Of a DNA stretch of 64,000 bases, positions 36,655-45,146 are shown piece by piece. The stretch's first letter is position 1; every line of letters starts with the position of its first letter. Below the pieces are notes generated by a model, which was not told the DNA's origin, searched no databases, and saw only the letters and a list, made by a program, of their open reading frames with translations. Source of the stretch: Photobacterium sp. CCB-ST2H9 (GTDB lineage Bacteria; Pseudomonadota; Gammaproteobacteria; Enterobacterales; Vibrionaceae); contig NZ_CP100425.1 in assembly GCF_023151555.2 (NCBI RefSeq), positions 2,976,001 to 3,040,000 of the forward strand, in the 5' to 3' direction. A program made the position numbers and the translations under genes.

Positions 36655-39639
36655 TTAATTCACAGTACAGGTCTCCCCCGGCTTCACTTCAACAAAAATA
36701 TTGACACGCAGTTGCTGTAAGGCCGTCATTTGAGAACAAGGCACCTGCACCGCTCCAGTGAGATCAACCCTTCTCGAATACCTAGGGGGTTGCGCTTTCA
36801 TCATGTCAATCACCGGGCTGATATCGGTGCCTTTAAACCCTTGTAAAGAAATTTCACTGACCCCTTTCAATGCCCTGAACACCGACAGATCAGTCACCTC
36901 GGTATGAGAAACATCAACTTTTCTTATGCGCTTGAAGGATGCCAGAGGCGACAAGTCTGAAACTTTCGTTCCTGACAAATTCAACCGATTCAATTTCGTT
37001 AACGCAGCCAGTTGTGTGATATCAGTCAACGGGTTGCCCGAAAGATCAAGCCCATACAAATCGGATTGATGTTCCAGCTCAAGCAGGTCGAGATGCGTAA
37101 GTCCCAAGTCAGAGACCCCGAGTGAACTCATTCGGCTATTATCCTTTAAGAAACTAAAATCATGAACCTGCGTTTTCCCGATGTTGATCGCCTTCAGTGT
37201 CGGTAACTGCTGAAAGATCTGACCATCACTTAGACCCGTCCCATAAAAATTCCCTTCCTGCAATCCAGTCAATTGAGGTAGTGCGCTAAAGTCAGTCAAT
37301 AGCAAACTATCCTTGAGGCTTAAGTCCTCCAGCTTCTTGAGCACTGTGAATGCCGTCAGATCCGTCATCACCGTTTGCTCAACTGCAAGGCCGCTCAGGT
37401 TTGGCAGGTCTGCCAAAGGTGTGAGATCCCTAATCTGGTTTTTCGCCAGCACCTCAAAGTTTGTCAGATAGACAAATTGCTCCATGCCGTCCAACTGACT
37501 GATCCCCGCGTAATCAGGGCCACATTGAAGGCTCCTTAAGCCCCCGATATCATGAATTTTCGGAGAGTGAGATTCAATGCATTGACGCAGTTGCGGATCG
37601 ATAATTTTATCCAGAACAATGTCTGGGTAAGGCTGTACTTGAATCGAGAATGTGGCGGAAGCGGTCAGTTCATCCCAGTCTCTGACCGTGAGTTTAAAGG
37701 TCAGAGTTTCTGCTTGCTCTCCATTCAGTTCGGGCAATCTTATTTTTAGAGGACTTTCAAATTGCTTCTCTCTGAAATCGGCTGCCGGCCCACTTTGCTG
37801 CTCTAAAGAATAAAAACGGATGCCACCAATCCCCGTATCTTGAGCCTGTACAAACACATTGATTTGCGCCCTTTCATGACCATCACTCGGAGAAATTGAC
37901 ACTATTGTAGGTGGTGTACTTCGATAGAAACTCAGATATACGATGCTGTCATGCTCTGTAATTTTGGCTTTATTCTGAGGTGATTTAATAAAGCTGTAGA
38001 CCCCTCTATACAAAGCATTCAGTGTCTCAATATCATCAATTTTTCCGTTATCAGATAAATCTTCAGACACACGATCCAGCCATTCAGCTAAGCTTTGTGA
38101 ACTTTTATGCATTGCAACCATAACAGCAGCCAGAGATAGCGCATAATCAGACTCAGTGCTGAAACTGTTAATCTTGCTCGACGGATCCATGAGATTCAGG
38201 GGTTCATTGTTGACAAGACCAAATACGCCAAATGCCCGGGACACATCAAGTGCAGCTTGTTCAACCTTGCTAACGTCCAGGGTTTCCCCTAAATGTTTTG
38301 CCCGGCGAAAAGCGAGCTCAGTAAAAGGGGTGATATTCAACGACGTATTTGTGGCTTTCATGTTTGTGACCGCACGCAGGGTCTGTTCTAACGATACAGT
38401 CTGTCCCGTCGCTTCGCTGACATAAGTGCCACCAGTAACTTCTGCAATGACTAAACCTTGATAAGCATGGGTGTTCTTGATTTGATACCGGCCATCCGAT
38501 GCTGTCGTGGTTTCCCCAATCAATGTACCGTCTACCTGAGTAATTTTAACGGTTGCCCCCTGAATAGGTCCTTTGAAAGCAACCCCGGAGATCACAGGAG
38601 TCGGCATAACACGGACAACATACTTTTGACTGACACTCAAACCACCAGAGTCTGTGACCGTGAGCTGAAACTCAAACGTCTCTTTTTCCTCAGTTACAGG
38701 CGCACGGAACGTAATTGCCGCTGTATTTGTCCCCTCAAACTGAATTTCTGGCCCAAAAGTCTGCTGCCATCGGTAAGTCAATCCCCCCCTGTCATCACTC
38801 ACCTTTGGTGCAAATCTGAATTCAAAACCTTCAAATACATTTTGCCAGTCCAATTGTTCTAAGACTGGTGGGTTATTCCGGTAATACCGCTTCCGATCCA
38901 CAATCACTTTGTTCTGCACTGAATCCAGAAAGGCGTTAATTCCTGTATTTAATCGTGTTAATTGCTGCTCATCCTCTACTTGACCATTGCCATTCAGCCT
39001 GAAGGCATTTACCAATTTGCCAAAGTCGATCCCTTGCGTCTCTGCCATTTGGGTCATTCCGGCAATCACTAACGCGTAATCCACATTAGCACCAGATTTT
39101 CCTCGATGTGCTGTATCCAGCAGATCAACCGGTGTCTCACGGACAATATCAAGATCCAGGCCCATTAAGATTGCGATATGGCGGTTTGCCCATGCAATCT
39201 TTCTTGGTGAACGATCAATCCTAGTGGCACGCACAGCCAGCTCTGTCAGCGGCGTCACATTCATGACCGTTTCATTTTCTGATAGCACGCTAAGTGCACT
39301 CAAACTTTCTGTCAGTGGGGTCAACACGCCAGTTGCTTCGTCAACATAATTGCCCCCTTTGGCGTCAATCCGGACCACTCCCCGATAAGACGGATTCAGA
39401 GACAGCTGATAGAAACCTTTATCGTCAGTAACGGTTTCTCCTAGGTAATTTCCAATTTCATCGAAGGCTCTCACCCTTGCATGCGAAACAGGTCCTTTAA
39501 AAATCTGACCGCGTATCTGAGTTGATTCAGTTGCAGCAGGCTGCTTCTTCGATTGACCCTCGCCACTATTACAGGCAGTCAAAGCAATCAGCGACATGAG
39601 TATCAAAACTTGTCTGATTTTTGAAAATGAGATCATCAT
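36655..39639 (-). CDS. Large lipoprotein with duplicated regulatory-like modules and C-terminal leucine-rich repeats (paralogue 2)
   Basis: This 994-residue paralogue of the preceding protein has the same order: lipobox LTAC (Cys23, Asn +2), two beta/helical modules (IRGQIFKGPV.. and VAFKGPI..) with acidic loops (NGNGQVEDE, and DLSDNGKIDD in the second), Ig-like domains and about ten leucine-rich repeats before a C-terminal Cys-containing cap (VPCSQM..GETCTVN). The ATG at 39639 is chosen because it gives the lipoprotein signal; a longer frame adds 42 residues with no signal logic. The first 10 residues are identical to paralogue 1, while the LRR faces differ at many positions. The function is unknown. 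Confidence 0.8.
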   Translation of the reverse strand: MMISFSKIRQVLILMSLIALTACNSGEGQSKKQPAATESTQIRGQIFKGPVSHARVRAFDEIGNYLGETVTDDKGFYQLSLNPSYRGVVRIDAKGGNYVDEATGVLTPLTESLSALSVLSENETVMNVTPLTELAVRATRIDRSPRKIAWANRHIAILMGLDLDIVRETPVDLLDTAHRGKSGANVDYALVIAGMTQMAETQGIDFGKLVNAFRLNGNGQVEDEQQLTRLNTGINAFLDSVQNKVIVDRKRYYRNNPPVLEQLDWQNVFEGFEFRFAPKVSDDRGGLTYRWQQTFGPEIQFEGTNTAAITFRAPVTEEKETFEFQLTVTDSGGLSVSQKYVVRVMPTPVISGVAFKGPIQGATVKITQVDGTLIGETTTASDGRYQIKNTHAYQGLVIAEVTGGTYVSEATGQTVSLEQTLRAVTNMKATNTSLNITPFTELAFRRAKHLGETLDVSKVEQAALDVSRAFGVFGLVNNEPLNLMDPSSKINSFSTESDYALSLAAVMVAMHKSSQSLAEWLDRVSEDLSDNGKIDDIETLNALYRGVYSFIKSPQNKAKITEHDSIVYLSFYRSTPPTIVSISPSDGHERAQINVFVQAQDTGIGGIRFYSLEQQSGPAADFREKQFESPLKIRLPELNGEQAETLTFKLTVRDWDELTASATFSIQVQPYPDIVLDKIIDPQLRQCIESHSPKIHDIGGLRSLQCGPDYAGISQLDGMEQFVYLTNFEVLAKNQIRDLTPLADLPNLSGLAVEQTVMTDLTAFTVLKKLEDLSLKDSLLLTDFSALPQLTGLQEGNFYGTGLSDGQIFQQLPTLKAINIGKTQVHDFSFLKDNSRMSSLGVSDLGLTHLDLLELEHQSDLYGLDLSGNPLTDITQLAALTKLNRLNLSGTKVSDLSPLASFKRIRKVDVSHTEVTDLSVFRALKGVSEISLQGFKGTDISPVIDMMKAQPPRYSRRVDLTGAVQVPCSQMTALQQLRVNIFVEVKPGETCTVN

Positions 39640-39950
39640 GATTTTCCATTGGCTGAGATGATTGAATCCAAAGTCTGCGCCTGAAAAACAGAAACAAAGC
39701 ACATATAAAAAACACTGTGCATAATATACAGAACATGAATGGTTATACAAGCAGTCACATATCAATATTTTTACGATACGAAAGAATCATTGGAAATTTG
39801 AACTTGTTGCTTGATGAACAACCACTTTCAGTGCCATTTATTGCATTTAATTCTAAATTAACCCACTTTGTAAGGGATAAAATCATTTCAGAAAGGAGGC
39901 TGCGGGCCTTTTTAAGACCCAACAGCCCTGAATCATCGCGAGAGGAGATT
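39640..39950. promoter_or_regulatory. Upstream region of lipoprotein paralogue 2 and terminator of the M48 gene
   Basis: This 311-nt stretch contains the 48-nt island identical to that of paralogue 1 (39770-39817), probably the promoter. On the minus strand it also has a strong two-part hairpin at 39898-39927 (outer GGCTG/CAGCC, inner GGGTCTT/AAGGCCC) followed by TCCTTTCTG, which should terminate the upstream protease gene. Confidence 0.6.
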
Positions 39951-40979
39951 TTATTCAGATAGCATTGAATGATCCTGCGCTTTCACCGCCTCGATCCGTT
40001 GGTACAGATCCGGGTGACTTTGCAGCCATTCAGGTATTTCACTGCCGTTGTCATATTCCATAAAACGGCTGAACATCGCAGCCATCGGCTCGGTCGTGCC
40101 ATATTGCTTGATCATCTGCTCAGCCGCAAAACTATCGGCTTCACGCTCTGCGTCACGGGAATAGCCGGAAGAGGCAATAAAGACACCGGCACCAGTCAGG
40201 TTATCTGCCAGCCCGGAGCTTTCGCCGGTCAGCAGAGCTACCGAGACGGATAACAGTGTCGACTGAACCACAGCTTCCATCACATGCTGGTGATACACAT
40301 GACCCACCTCATGCAGCAGAACACTGTCCAGCTCAGCCGGAGTCGTCGCCAGTTCCACCAGAGAATCCGTCACCACGATGGTGCCGTCACTCAGTGCAAA
40401 GGCATTCGGCCCTTTTTGCCATGAACGGAAAATAATCTTCGTCTCAAACGGTAGCGGTGGCAGATTATCCTGAAGCAATGCAAATCTGTCCCGGATTTGC
40501 CATTGTTCCTGTTCGTCCAGCTGTGATGGCTTAAACAGATACTCATCCAGCGTCTCCAGCACGGCTTTGCCGATATACTCAGGAACCGCCTTGGGCAGCA
40601 TCCGGGCCATCGTATGGCTGGCAGCCGGAATACCATAACGGTATGTGCCTGCCCCCAATGCAATCAGAAAGACAATACTGACCACAATTGCCAGCCAGTG
40701 GCGTTCCAGCTTATGGAGCCACTGACTTTGCTTGCCCGTGTGCGCCTGAATCCAATCCGCCAGGATCTTGTTTTCAGCCGCTTTAAATAACCAGCCATCA
40801 GGAAATGTAATCTGAGCCGGCAGTCTGCCCAACGGTGCTGACAAGACCAGCGCATCTGCCGACCACTCACCGGTATGTTCACCACATCGCAGTGTCAGTC
40901 TGCCATCCGGCATCAGTTCCAGCTCAGCCGCCAGCCGCTCAGCACTGAGCGGCGGATGGCAGGTGCCCGCGATAATCAT
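39951..40979 (-). CDS. M48 family membrane-anchored metalloprotease
   Basis: This 342-residue protein has an N-terminal cytosolic beta region (about 1-90), one membrane helix (about 94-115) and an M48 peptidase domain with the zinc motif HEVGH and the third ligand Glu in DAEREADSFA. It overlaps the upstream DUF898 gene by ATGA, so the two are coupled. DUF898/YjgN-M48 pairs recur in gammaproteobacteria; the substrate is unknown but quality control or processing at the membrane is plausible. Confidence 0.87.
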   Translation of the reverse strand: MIIAGTCHPPLSAERLAAELELMPDGRLTLRCGEHTGEWSADALVLSAPLGRLPAQITFPDGWLFKAAENKILADWIQAHTGKQSQWLHKLERHWLAIVVSIVFLIALGAGTYRYGIPAASHTMARMLPKAVPEYIGKAVLETLDEYLFKPSQLDEQEQWQIRDRFALLQDNLPPLPFETKIIFRSWQKGPNAFALSDGTIVVTDSLVELATTPAELDSVLLHEVGHVYHQHVMEAVVQSTLLSVSVALLTGESSGLADNLTGAGVFIASSGYSRDAEREADSFAAEQMIKQYGTTEPMAAMFSRFMEYDNGSEIPEWLQSHPDLYQRIEAVKAQDHSMLSE

Positions 40980-42124
40980 CCCAGACCCAGTTCAATATCA
41001 AAGGCAGCCGCGACTTCATCAGCAATCGCTGCGCCATCGTCGGTCAGCTCACCCTTCGCCTTCAACTGCGACAAGTCGCCAATCACCAATGTATGATCAG
41101 CAAAGTAGTGTGAGGTTCGGACCATGACCCAAGGACGCGCCAGACCCAGCGAAAAGACCTGAGCCAGGAAATTAGTCACCGTCAACGAGAGGAATCCACC
41201 AGTCGTCAGAGTAGAAGAGAACCCATATTCTGGCTCACCTTCAACCTTCATTTGAGCAAAGGTATAATTCCGGGCCCGAACCTGAATAAATGCAGAAACC
41301 AGTACCATCAGCAGAACCATGCCAGCCATACCGCCCATACCACCCACAGCGCCCAAGATTTGACCGAATCCACTGTCCATCTGACCAGAACTGACAGAGA
41401 CCATCGCGCTCATACCTGCAACAATTGCAATCACACCAAACACCGCGATGAAAATTCCGATTCCCAGCAAAGCAGCAAACAAGACCGTTTTCACAAAGAA
41501 TCCAGTACTGATTTCCGCGCTGAACTGACGATCACCATACTGATAGCCGTTCGCAAAATAACGGGTAATCGAAGCTGTTACATTCGCAAAAATAAAGATA
41601 TAAGCAGCAAAAGACAGAATGATAAACAGAACCGAGGCAACAATTGACGTATCCCTCACAGCCCCGGCAGCAATTAACAGAATGACCAGCGGAATCGACG
41701 AGAACAAGCCGCAGCCCAGCATCGCCCAATAGGCGCCTTTCAGAGATCCGTTGAAATTAAAGCGCACGTTGCGGTAACTGGTCATCCGGGCATCAAAACG
41801 GGCATTGTTACGGGCCAGTAAGGGAGAAAATCCCACAAACACCAGCATCAGAAGCGAAGCGATAACTGGCATAAAATTACTGGCTACCGCCCAAACCAGA
41901 ACGCAGACTGAAGCAATCAACCGGCCAATCAGAATCTGCTTCGGAGTGGCATGATAATCAAAGCGATCCCCATCCAGCTCCAGGTTCCCGTGAAAATATT
42001 TTTTTGTCCTTACTTTCGCCCAGGCTGAATAGATTCCCAGGGTCACGATACTGAGCAAAATATTGACAATCCAGATGCCGAAGAACTCGCCACCCTTGCC
42101 ATGAAATACAACCTTATTATTCAT
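40976..42124 (-). CDS. DUF898 (YjgN family) membrane protein
   Basis: This 382-residue multi-spanning protein opens with VVFHGKGGEFFGIWIVNILLS and contains YSAWAKVRTKKYFHGNLELDGDRFDYHATP, the DUF898 signature block, repeated in weaker form near the C-terminus (LARPWVMVRTSHYF). It has about eight membrane helices. The function is unknown. It is the first gene of a two-gene operon with the M48 protease, and a second, distant DUF898 gene lies at 43864-44919. Confidence 0.85.
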   Translation of the reverse strand: MNNKVVFHGKGGEFFGIWIVNILLSIVTLGIYSAWAKVRTKKYFHGNLELDGDRFDYHATPKQILIGRLIASVCVLVWAVASNFMPVIASLLMLVFVGFSPLLARNNARFDARMTSYRNVRFNFNGSLKGAYWAMLGCGLFSSIPLVILLIAAGAVRDTSIVASVLFIILSFAAYIFIFANVTASITRYFANGYQYGDRQFSAEISTGFFVKTVLFAALLGIGIFIAVFGVIAIVAGMSAMVSVSSGQMDSGFGQILGAVGGMGGMAGMVLLMVLVSAFIQVRARNYTFAQMKVEGEPEYGFSSTLTTGGFLSLTVTNFLAQVFSLGLARPWVMVRTSHYFADHTLVIGDLSQLKAKGELTDDGAAIADEVAAAFDIELGLG

Positions 42125-42366
42125 TATGATGTGTCCTAATTATCTGCAAGCATTAAGAAAAATCAGTTTTTCAAATGCACTGAGAATGTGCAAAATTCAC
42201 CGGGCCAATATACCGCAGCACAATGCAATCAGCAGCATAAAGTTTTGCCGGTCTCCGGTTAATAAGGCGACATCCTGCTCTTATTCATGTCGGTGAATAA
42301 TCTAAAATAGGTATCAACGATTGATGATATTGAATTAAACGTTTTTACTGATTGAACAGGAAATCC

Positions 42367-42400
42367 CATACTGTGATCATCAACCGAGGATCACAGTATG
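42367..42400 (+). promoter_or_regulatory. 12-bp inverted repeat enclosing ribosome site and start codon
   Basis: CATACTGTGATC (42367-42378) is perfectly complementary to GATCACAGTATG (42389-42400), with a 10-nt loop ending in CGAG. The last three bases of the right arm are the ATG of the DUF2061 gene, and the GAGG ribosome site lies at the loop/arm boundary. In RNA this hairpin would bury the start codon. As DNA it could be a repressor site. Confidence 0.7.
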
Positions 42401-42808
42401 AAAAAAACGATCAGCTTCGCCGTCATCCATTTCACCGTCGCGTTTACCGTCGCCTATCTGCTGACCGGCGACATGATTCTGGGTAGCCTGATTGCCCTGA
42501 TCGAACCTATGGTCAATACCGTGGCTTTTTACTTTCATGAGAAAGTCTGGCAATGGCCTGCGCTGAAAAACTCACGTTTCGGTAAGCCTGCCAATAAAAC
42601 CATCAGCTTTGCAGCAGTCCATTTCAGTGTGGCCTTCACGGTTGCTTACCTGATCAGCGGGAACTGGATGGTCGGTGGCATCATGGCACTGATTGAACCA
42701 GCCATTAATACACTGGCTTATCTTGCACATGAAACAGTCTGGCAGCGCAGAGAAAAACATCAGGAGAATCTCCGCTTTCAATGCGGACATCATTCGATCC
42801 TTCATTGA
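42398..42808 (+). CDS. Two-domain DUF2061 membrane protein
   Basis: This 136-residue protein is made of two copies of a DUF2061 unit (about 1-52 and 65-120). Each has K-T-I-S-F-A, then H-F-x-V-A-F-T-V-A-Y-L, a glycine turn, and A-L-I-E-P-x-x-N-T followed by H-E-x-V-W. Single-unit DUF2061 proteins are more usual, so this is an internal duplication. Four membrane helices are predicted and the function is unknown. Translation may be controlled by the hairpin over its start codon. It ends at the promoter of the MarR-GNAT gene. Confidence 0.85.
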   Translation: MKKTISFAVIHFTVAFTVAYLLTGDMILGSLIALIEPMVNTVAFYFHEKVWQWPALKNSRFGKPANKTISFAAVHFSVAFTVAYLISGNWMVGGIMALIEPAINTLAYLAHETVWQRREKHQENLRFQCGHHSILH

Positions 42809-42850
42809 CATAGTTGTGATTCGCAATTAAATTTAGTTGCAAACCACAAC
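42805..42850. promoter_or_regulatory. Promoter and palindromic operator of the MarR-GNAT gene
   Basis: TTGACA (42805-42810), a 17-nt spacer and TAAATT (42828-42833) form a promoter. A palindrome with 14-nt arms (42813-42826 and 42837-42850, 12 of 14 pairs: GTTGTGATTCGCAA versus TTGCAAACCACAAC) covers the spacer and the start region. The placement suggests autorepression by the encoded MarR domain. Confidence 0.65.
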
Positions 42851-42867
42851 AAAATGGATCGTTCTAG

Positions 42868-43773
42868 ATGGATGCACAAACTTTACGCCAGCTCTCCCGG
42901 CAACTGGTCCGTCAGCTCGGCATGCTCGACAGCCAGTGTGGCAATATGGAGCTGACACCGGTTCAGGCGCATGTCCTGATTGAACTGGAAACCCAGCCCT
43001 GCACGGTCAATGACATGGCGACCCGGCTGAACGTCGACAAATCAAATGCCAGCCGAACCCTGGCCGTTCTCAGTAATGCCGGACTAGTCATCTCCCGCCC
43101 GCATCCGGATGACAAACGCAGTCAGATTGCCACCCTGACCCCCGAAGGAGCGGCCCGGCTGGCGGAACTGCATCAACGACTGAATGCTCAGGTGGATGGC
43201 TTTCTGGCTCAAATGGATGTGGATGAAATCGAGCAACTGAGTCAAAGTCTGCAACGGTACCGGAAAGCCATGGTGATGGCCGGCAGACAACATGGCTATA
43301 CCATCCGGCCACTAACCCCGCTGGATAATGCCGCGATTGCAGCTGTGGTGCGACGTGTCTCTGCGGAATATGGCCTGACGGCAGACAAAGGTTATGGTGT
43401 GGCGGATCCGACCCTCGACAGCATGAGTGAAGTTTATCAGCCTGCACGGCATGCCTACTGGGTGATTGAACACCAGCACCGGGTGCTGGGCGGCGGCGGT
43501 ATCGCTGCACTGACCGGCACAGAAGACATCTGCGAGTTACAGAAAATGTACTTCCTGCCGGAGCTCCGCGGACGTGGTCTGGCACGTAAACTCGCAGTAA
43601 AAGCATTACGATTTGCCCGTGAACAGGGCTACCGGGCCTGCTATCTGGAAACGACCGCCAATCTTGTGGAAGCCATCGCACTTTACGAGTCCTTGGGATT
43701 TCACCATATTCAGGAGCCCATGGGCAGTACCGGCCATGATGCCTGTGAAATCCAAATGGTGAAGTGGTTTTGA
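42868..43773 (+). CDS. MarR-type regulator fused to a GNAT acetyltransferase
   Basis: In this 301-residue protein, residues 1-145 form a MarR winged helix ([22 protein letters not shown] as recognition region, then the [14 protein letters not shown] wing) and residues 150-301 a GNAT domain ([15 protein letters not shown] is the acetyl-CoA loop). Such fusions are known in many bacteria. The small-molecule or protein substrate is unknown, and the acetyltransferase may sense or modify the inducer. A palindrome over its own promoter suggests autoregulation. Confidence 0.9.
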   Translation: MDAQTLRQLSRQLVRQLGMLDSQCGNMELTPVQAHVLIELETQPCTVNDMATRLNVDKSNASRTLAVLSNAGLVISRPHPDDKRSQIATLTPEGAARLAELHQRLNAQVDGFLAQMDVDEIEQLSQSLQRYRKAMVMAGRQHGYTIRPLTPLDNAAIAAVVRRVSAEYGLTADKGYGVADPTLDSMSEVYQPARHAYWVIEHQHRVLGGGGIAALTGTEDICELQKMYFLPELRGRGLARKLAVKALRFAREQGYRACYLETTANLVEAIALYESLGFHHIQEPMGSTGHDACEIQMVKWF

Positions 43774-43806
43774 CCCGGCAGGTTGAGTATTCACTTTTTC
43801 TTTCAT

Positions 43807-43834
43807 TCAATGCTGCCACTGTCGGCAGCATTGA
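43807..43834. terminator. Hairpin between convergent genes
   Basis: A perfect 11-bp stem (TCAATGCTGCC 43807-43817, GGCAGCATTGA 43824-43834) lies between the stops of the MarR-GNAT and DUF898 genes. There is no T run directly after it on either strand, so terminator activity is uncertain. Confidence 0.45.
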
Positions 43835-43863
43835 TGGTGAGCCTGGTTCCAGTGATCTTTTTC

Positions 43864-44919
43864 TCAGCCAACCGTTTCAATCTGGGCTGCGGATACACGC
43901 TCCCTTTCAATTTGTCGCAGTTCTCCGACGATCATAATGTGTTCAAAGTAAAATTTATGTCTGCTCGCGAACAACCAAGGCATGGCAAGCCCAAAAGTAA
44001 AGATGAAAGAATATAAACAACTAAAGCAATGCAGAAATATATGCCACCCGCTGGCGGTAGACACAAATTTAAAATCATCGATTCCATCCACTCGAATCTT
44101 GTCAAAATAACGACGCCGATAATCTGCTGCATATGAGATACAAAATGACAGAATCAAAACAAACGCAAAGACAAATGACAACATCTTCCAGAAATCATCG
44201 CCAGACATCCAATAAATAAACCCACTCAGGGCAATCGCCACAAAAAAATACTTCACGGATATAAATGCACTGAGCACTGATTGAAAGATATCTTTTTCAG
44301 AGATTGTAGTCTTCAGGCAATAATTACCGTACTCGTAGTGATTGATAATATAACGTGCTTTTTCCACCACAAAAACGACAATCAACAGTATCATAGACAG
44401 GAAAGCACAACCATAAAGACCATAGCTGAAAATTTCATTTGTTCTTTGAATTTGAAAACCTGAGTACACGAACCCACACACCAAAAACAAAAAGAAAACT
44501 ATCTTCGGATGGAAAAAGAGAAAGTATGCACCCGACTTAGGTCCAGAGAAGTTAAACCTCTGAGAATTTAGACTCTTACCACCGACACTAATCTGTACAC
44601 ACTTATAATAAAAAAGCGGGATGCATAAGATAAATGTGACTGCTGAAATAATAAACAACTCAATCGATTGAACAGCAACAACGAACCAAACAAAAAGAAC
44701 ACCCCCAAGACCCAGCACATATTGTAATAGATCATATGGTGTAACATGATAATCAAACTTGAATGAACCGATTTTTGTCTGAGAATAGGTATATTGCATG
44801 ATTTTTGGCATTGCCCATACCCAGTAAGCGCCGGAAGATATGAAAGTCAAAAGTATATCTTTAAATAAAATTTTAAGAAATTTCCTTAGCTCAATGTCAC
44901 ATGTTATTTTATGATTCAT
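43864..44919 (-). CDS. Divergent DUF898-like membrane protein, AT-rich
   Basis: This 351-residue multi-spanning protein matches DUF898 in pattern: SSGAYWVWAMPKIMQYTYSQTKIGSFKFDYHVTP near the N-terminus parallels the signature of the gene at 40976-42124, and GLAMPWLFASRHKFYFEH near the C-terminus parallels its second copy. Its DNA is clearly more AT-rich than its neighbours, and it has no protease partner, pointing to separate acquisition or rapid divergence. The function is unknown. Confidence 0.75.
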   Translation of the reverse strand: MNHKITCDIELRKFLKILFKDILLTFISSGAYWVWAMPKIMQYTYSQTKIGSFKFDYHVTPYDLLQYVLGLGGVLFVWFVVAVQSIELFIISAVTFILCIPLFYYKCVQISVGGKSLNSQRFNFSGPKSGAYFLFFHPKIVFFLFLVCGFVYSGFQIQRTNEIFSYGLYGCAFLSMILLIVVFVVEKARYIINHYEYGNYCLKTTISEKDIFQSVLSAFISVKYFFVAIALSGFIYWMSGDDFWKMLSFVFAFVLILSFCISYAADYRRRYFDKIRVDGIDDFKFVSTASGWHIFLHCFSCLYSFIFTFGLAMPWLFASRHKFYFEHIMIVGELRQIERERVSAAQIETVG

Positions 44920-45093
44920 GAACTACAGCCCTTATCGATGATTTTGTAATAATAAAAAGTCAACAAGGTAATCGGGTCTGAAAGTTCAGTGCAACTCGTT
45001 TAATTCACTTCAACTGACTTTAACTCTTTTATCAAACCTTGCTTCAATTTCCTGCTCAAACATAGGATCGCACTGACGTAGAGTCTTCATCGA

Positions 45094-45120
45094 AAAAAAG
45101 CTGGTCATGCCAGCTTTTTT
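45094..45120 (-). terminator. Terminator of the nadV transcript
   Basis: AAAAAAGCTGG (45094-45104) pairs with CCAGCTTTTTT (45110-45120), with an A/T run on each side. It lies 27 nt past the nadV stop on the minus strand. The remaining part of the 227-nt gap to the DUF898 gene holds nothing recognisable. Confidence 0.88.
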
Positions 45121-45146
45121 CAATCACAAATTAAATCAAACGTCCG

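Larger units (their letters stand above)
36475..39928. repeat. Tandem duplication, unit 2
   Basis: This second copy of the unit begins with a decayed valS tail (36475-36576) joined by the AGCCC microhomology to the upstream region of paralogue 1. It contains an intact copy of the valS terminator, the second lipoprotein gene and its upstream region up to 39928, where similarity to unit 1 ends. Confidence 0.8.

Noticed and set aside
33207..39639. Leucine-rich repeat DNA as a CRISPR-like or satellite array
   Set aside because: The periodicity is at protein level (about 22 residues) with divergent DNA; there are no identical direct repeats with spacers, and no cas genes.
42367..42400. CRP site over the DUF2061 start
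   Set aside because: TGTGA and TCACA are present, but they are separated by 14 nt where CRP needs 6, and the repeat is longer and better explained as an RNA hairpin or another operator.
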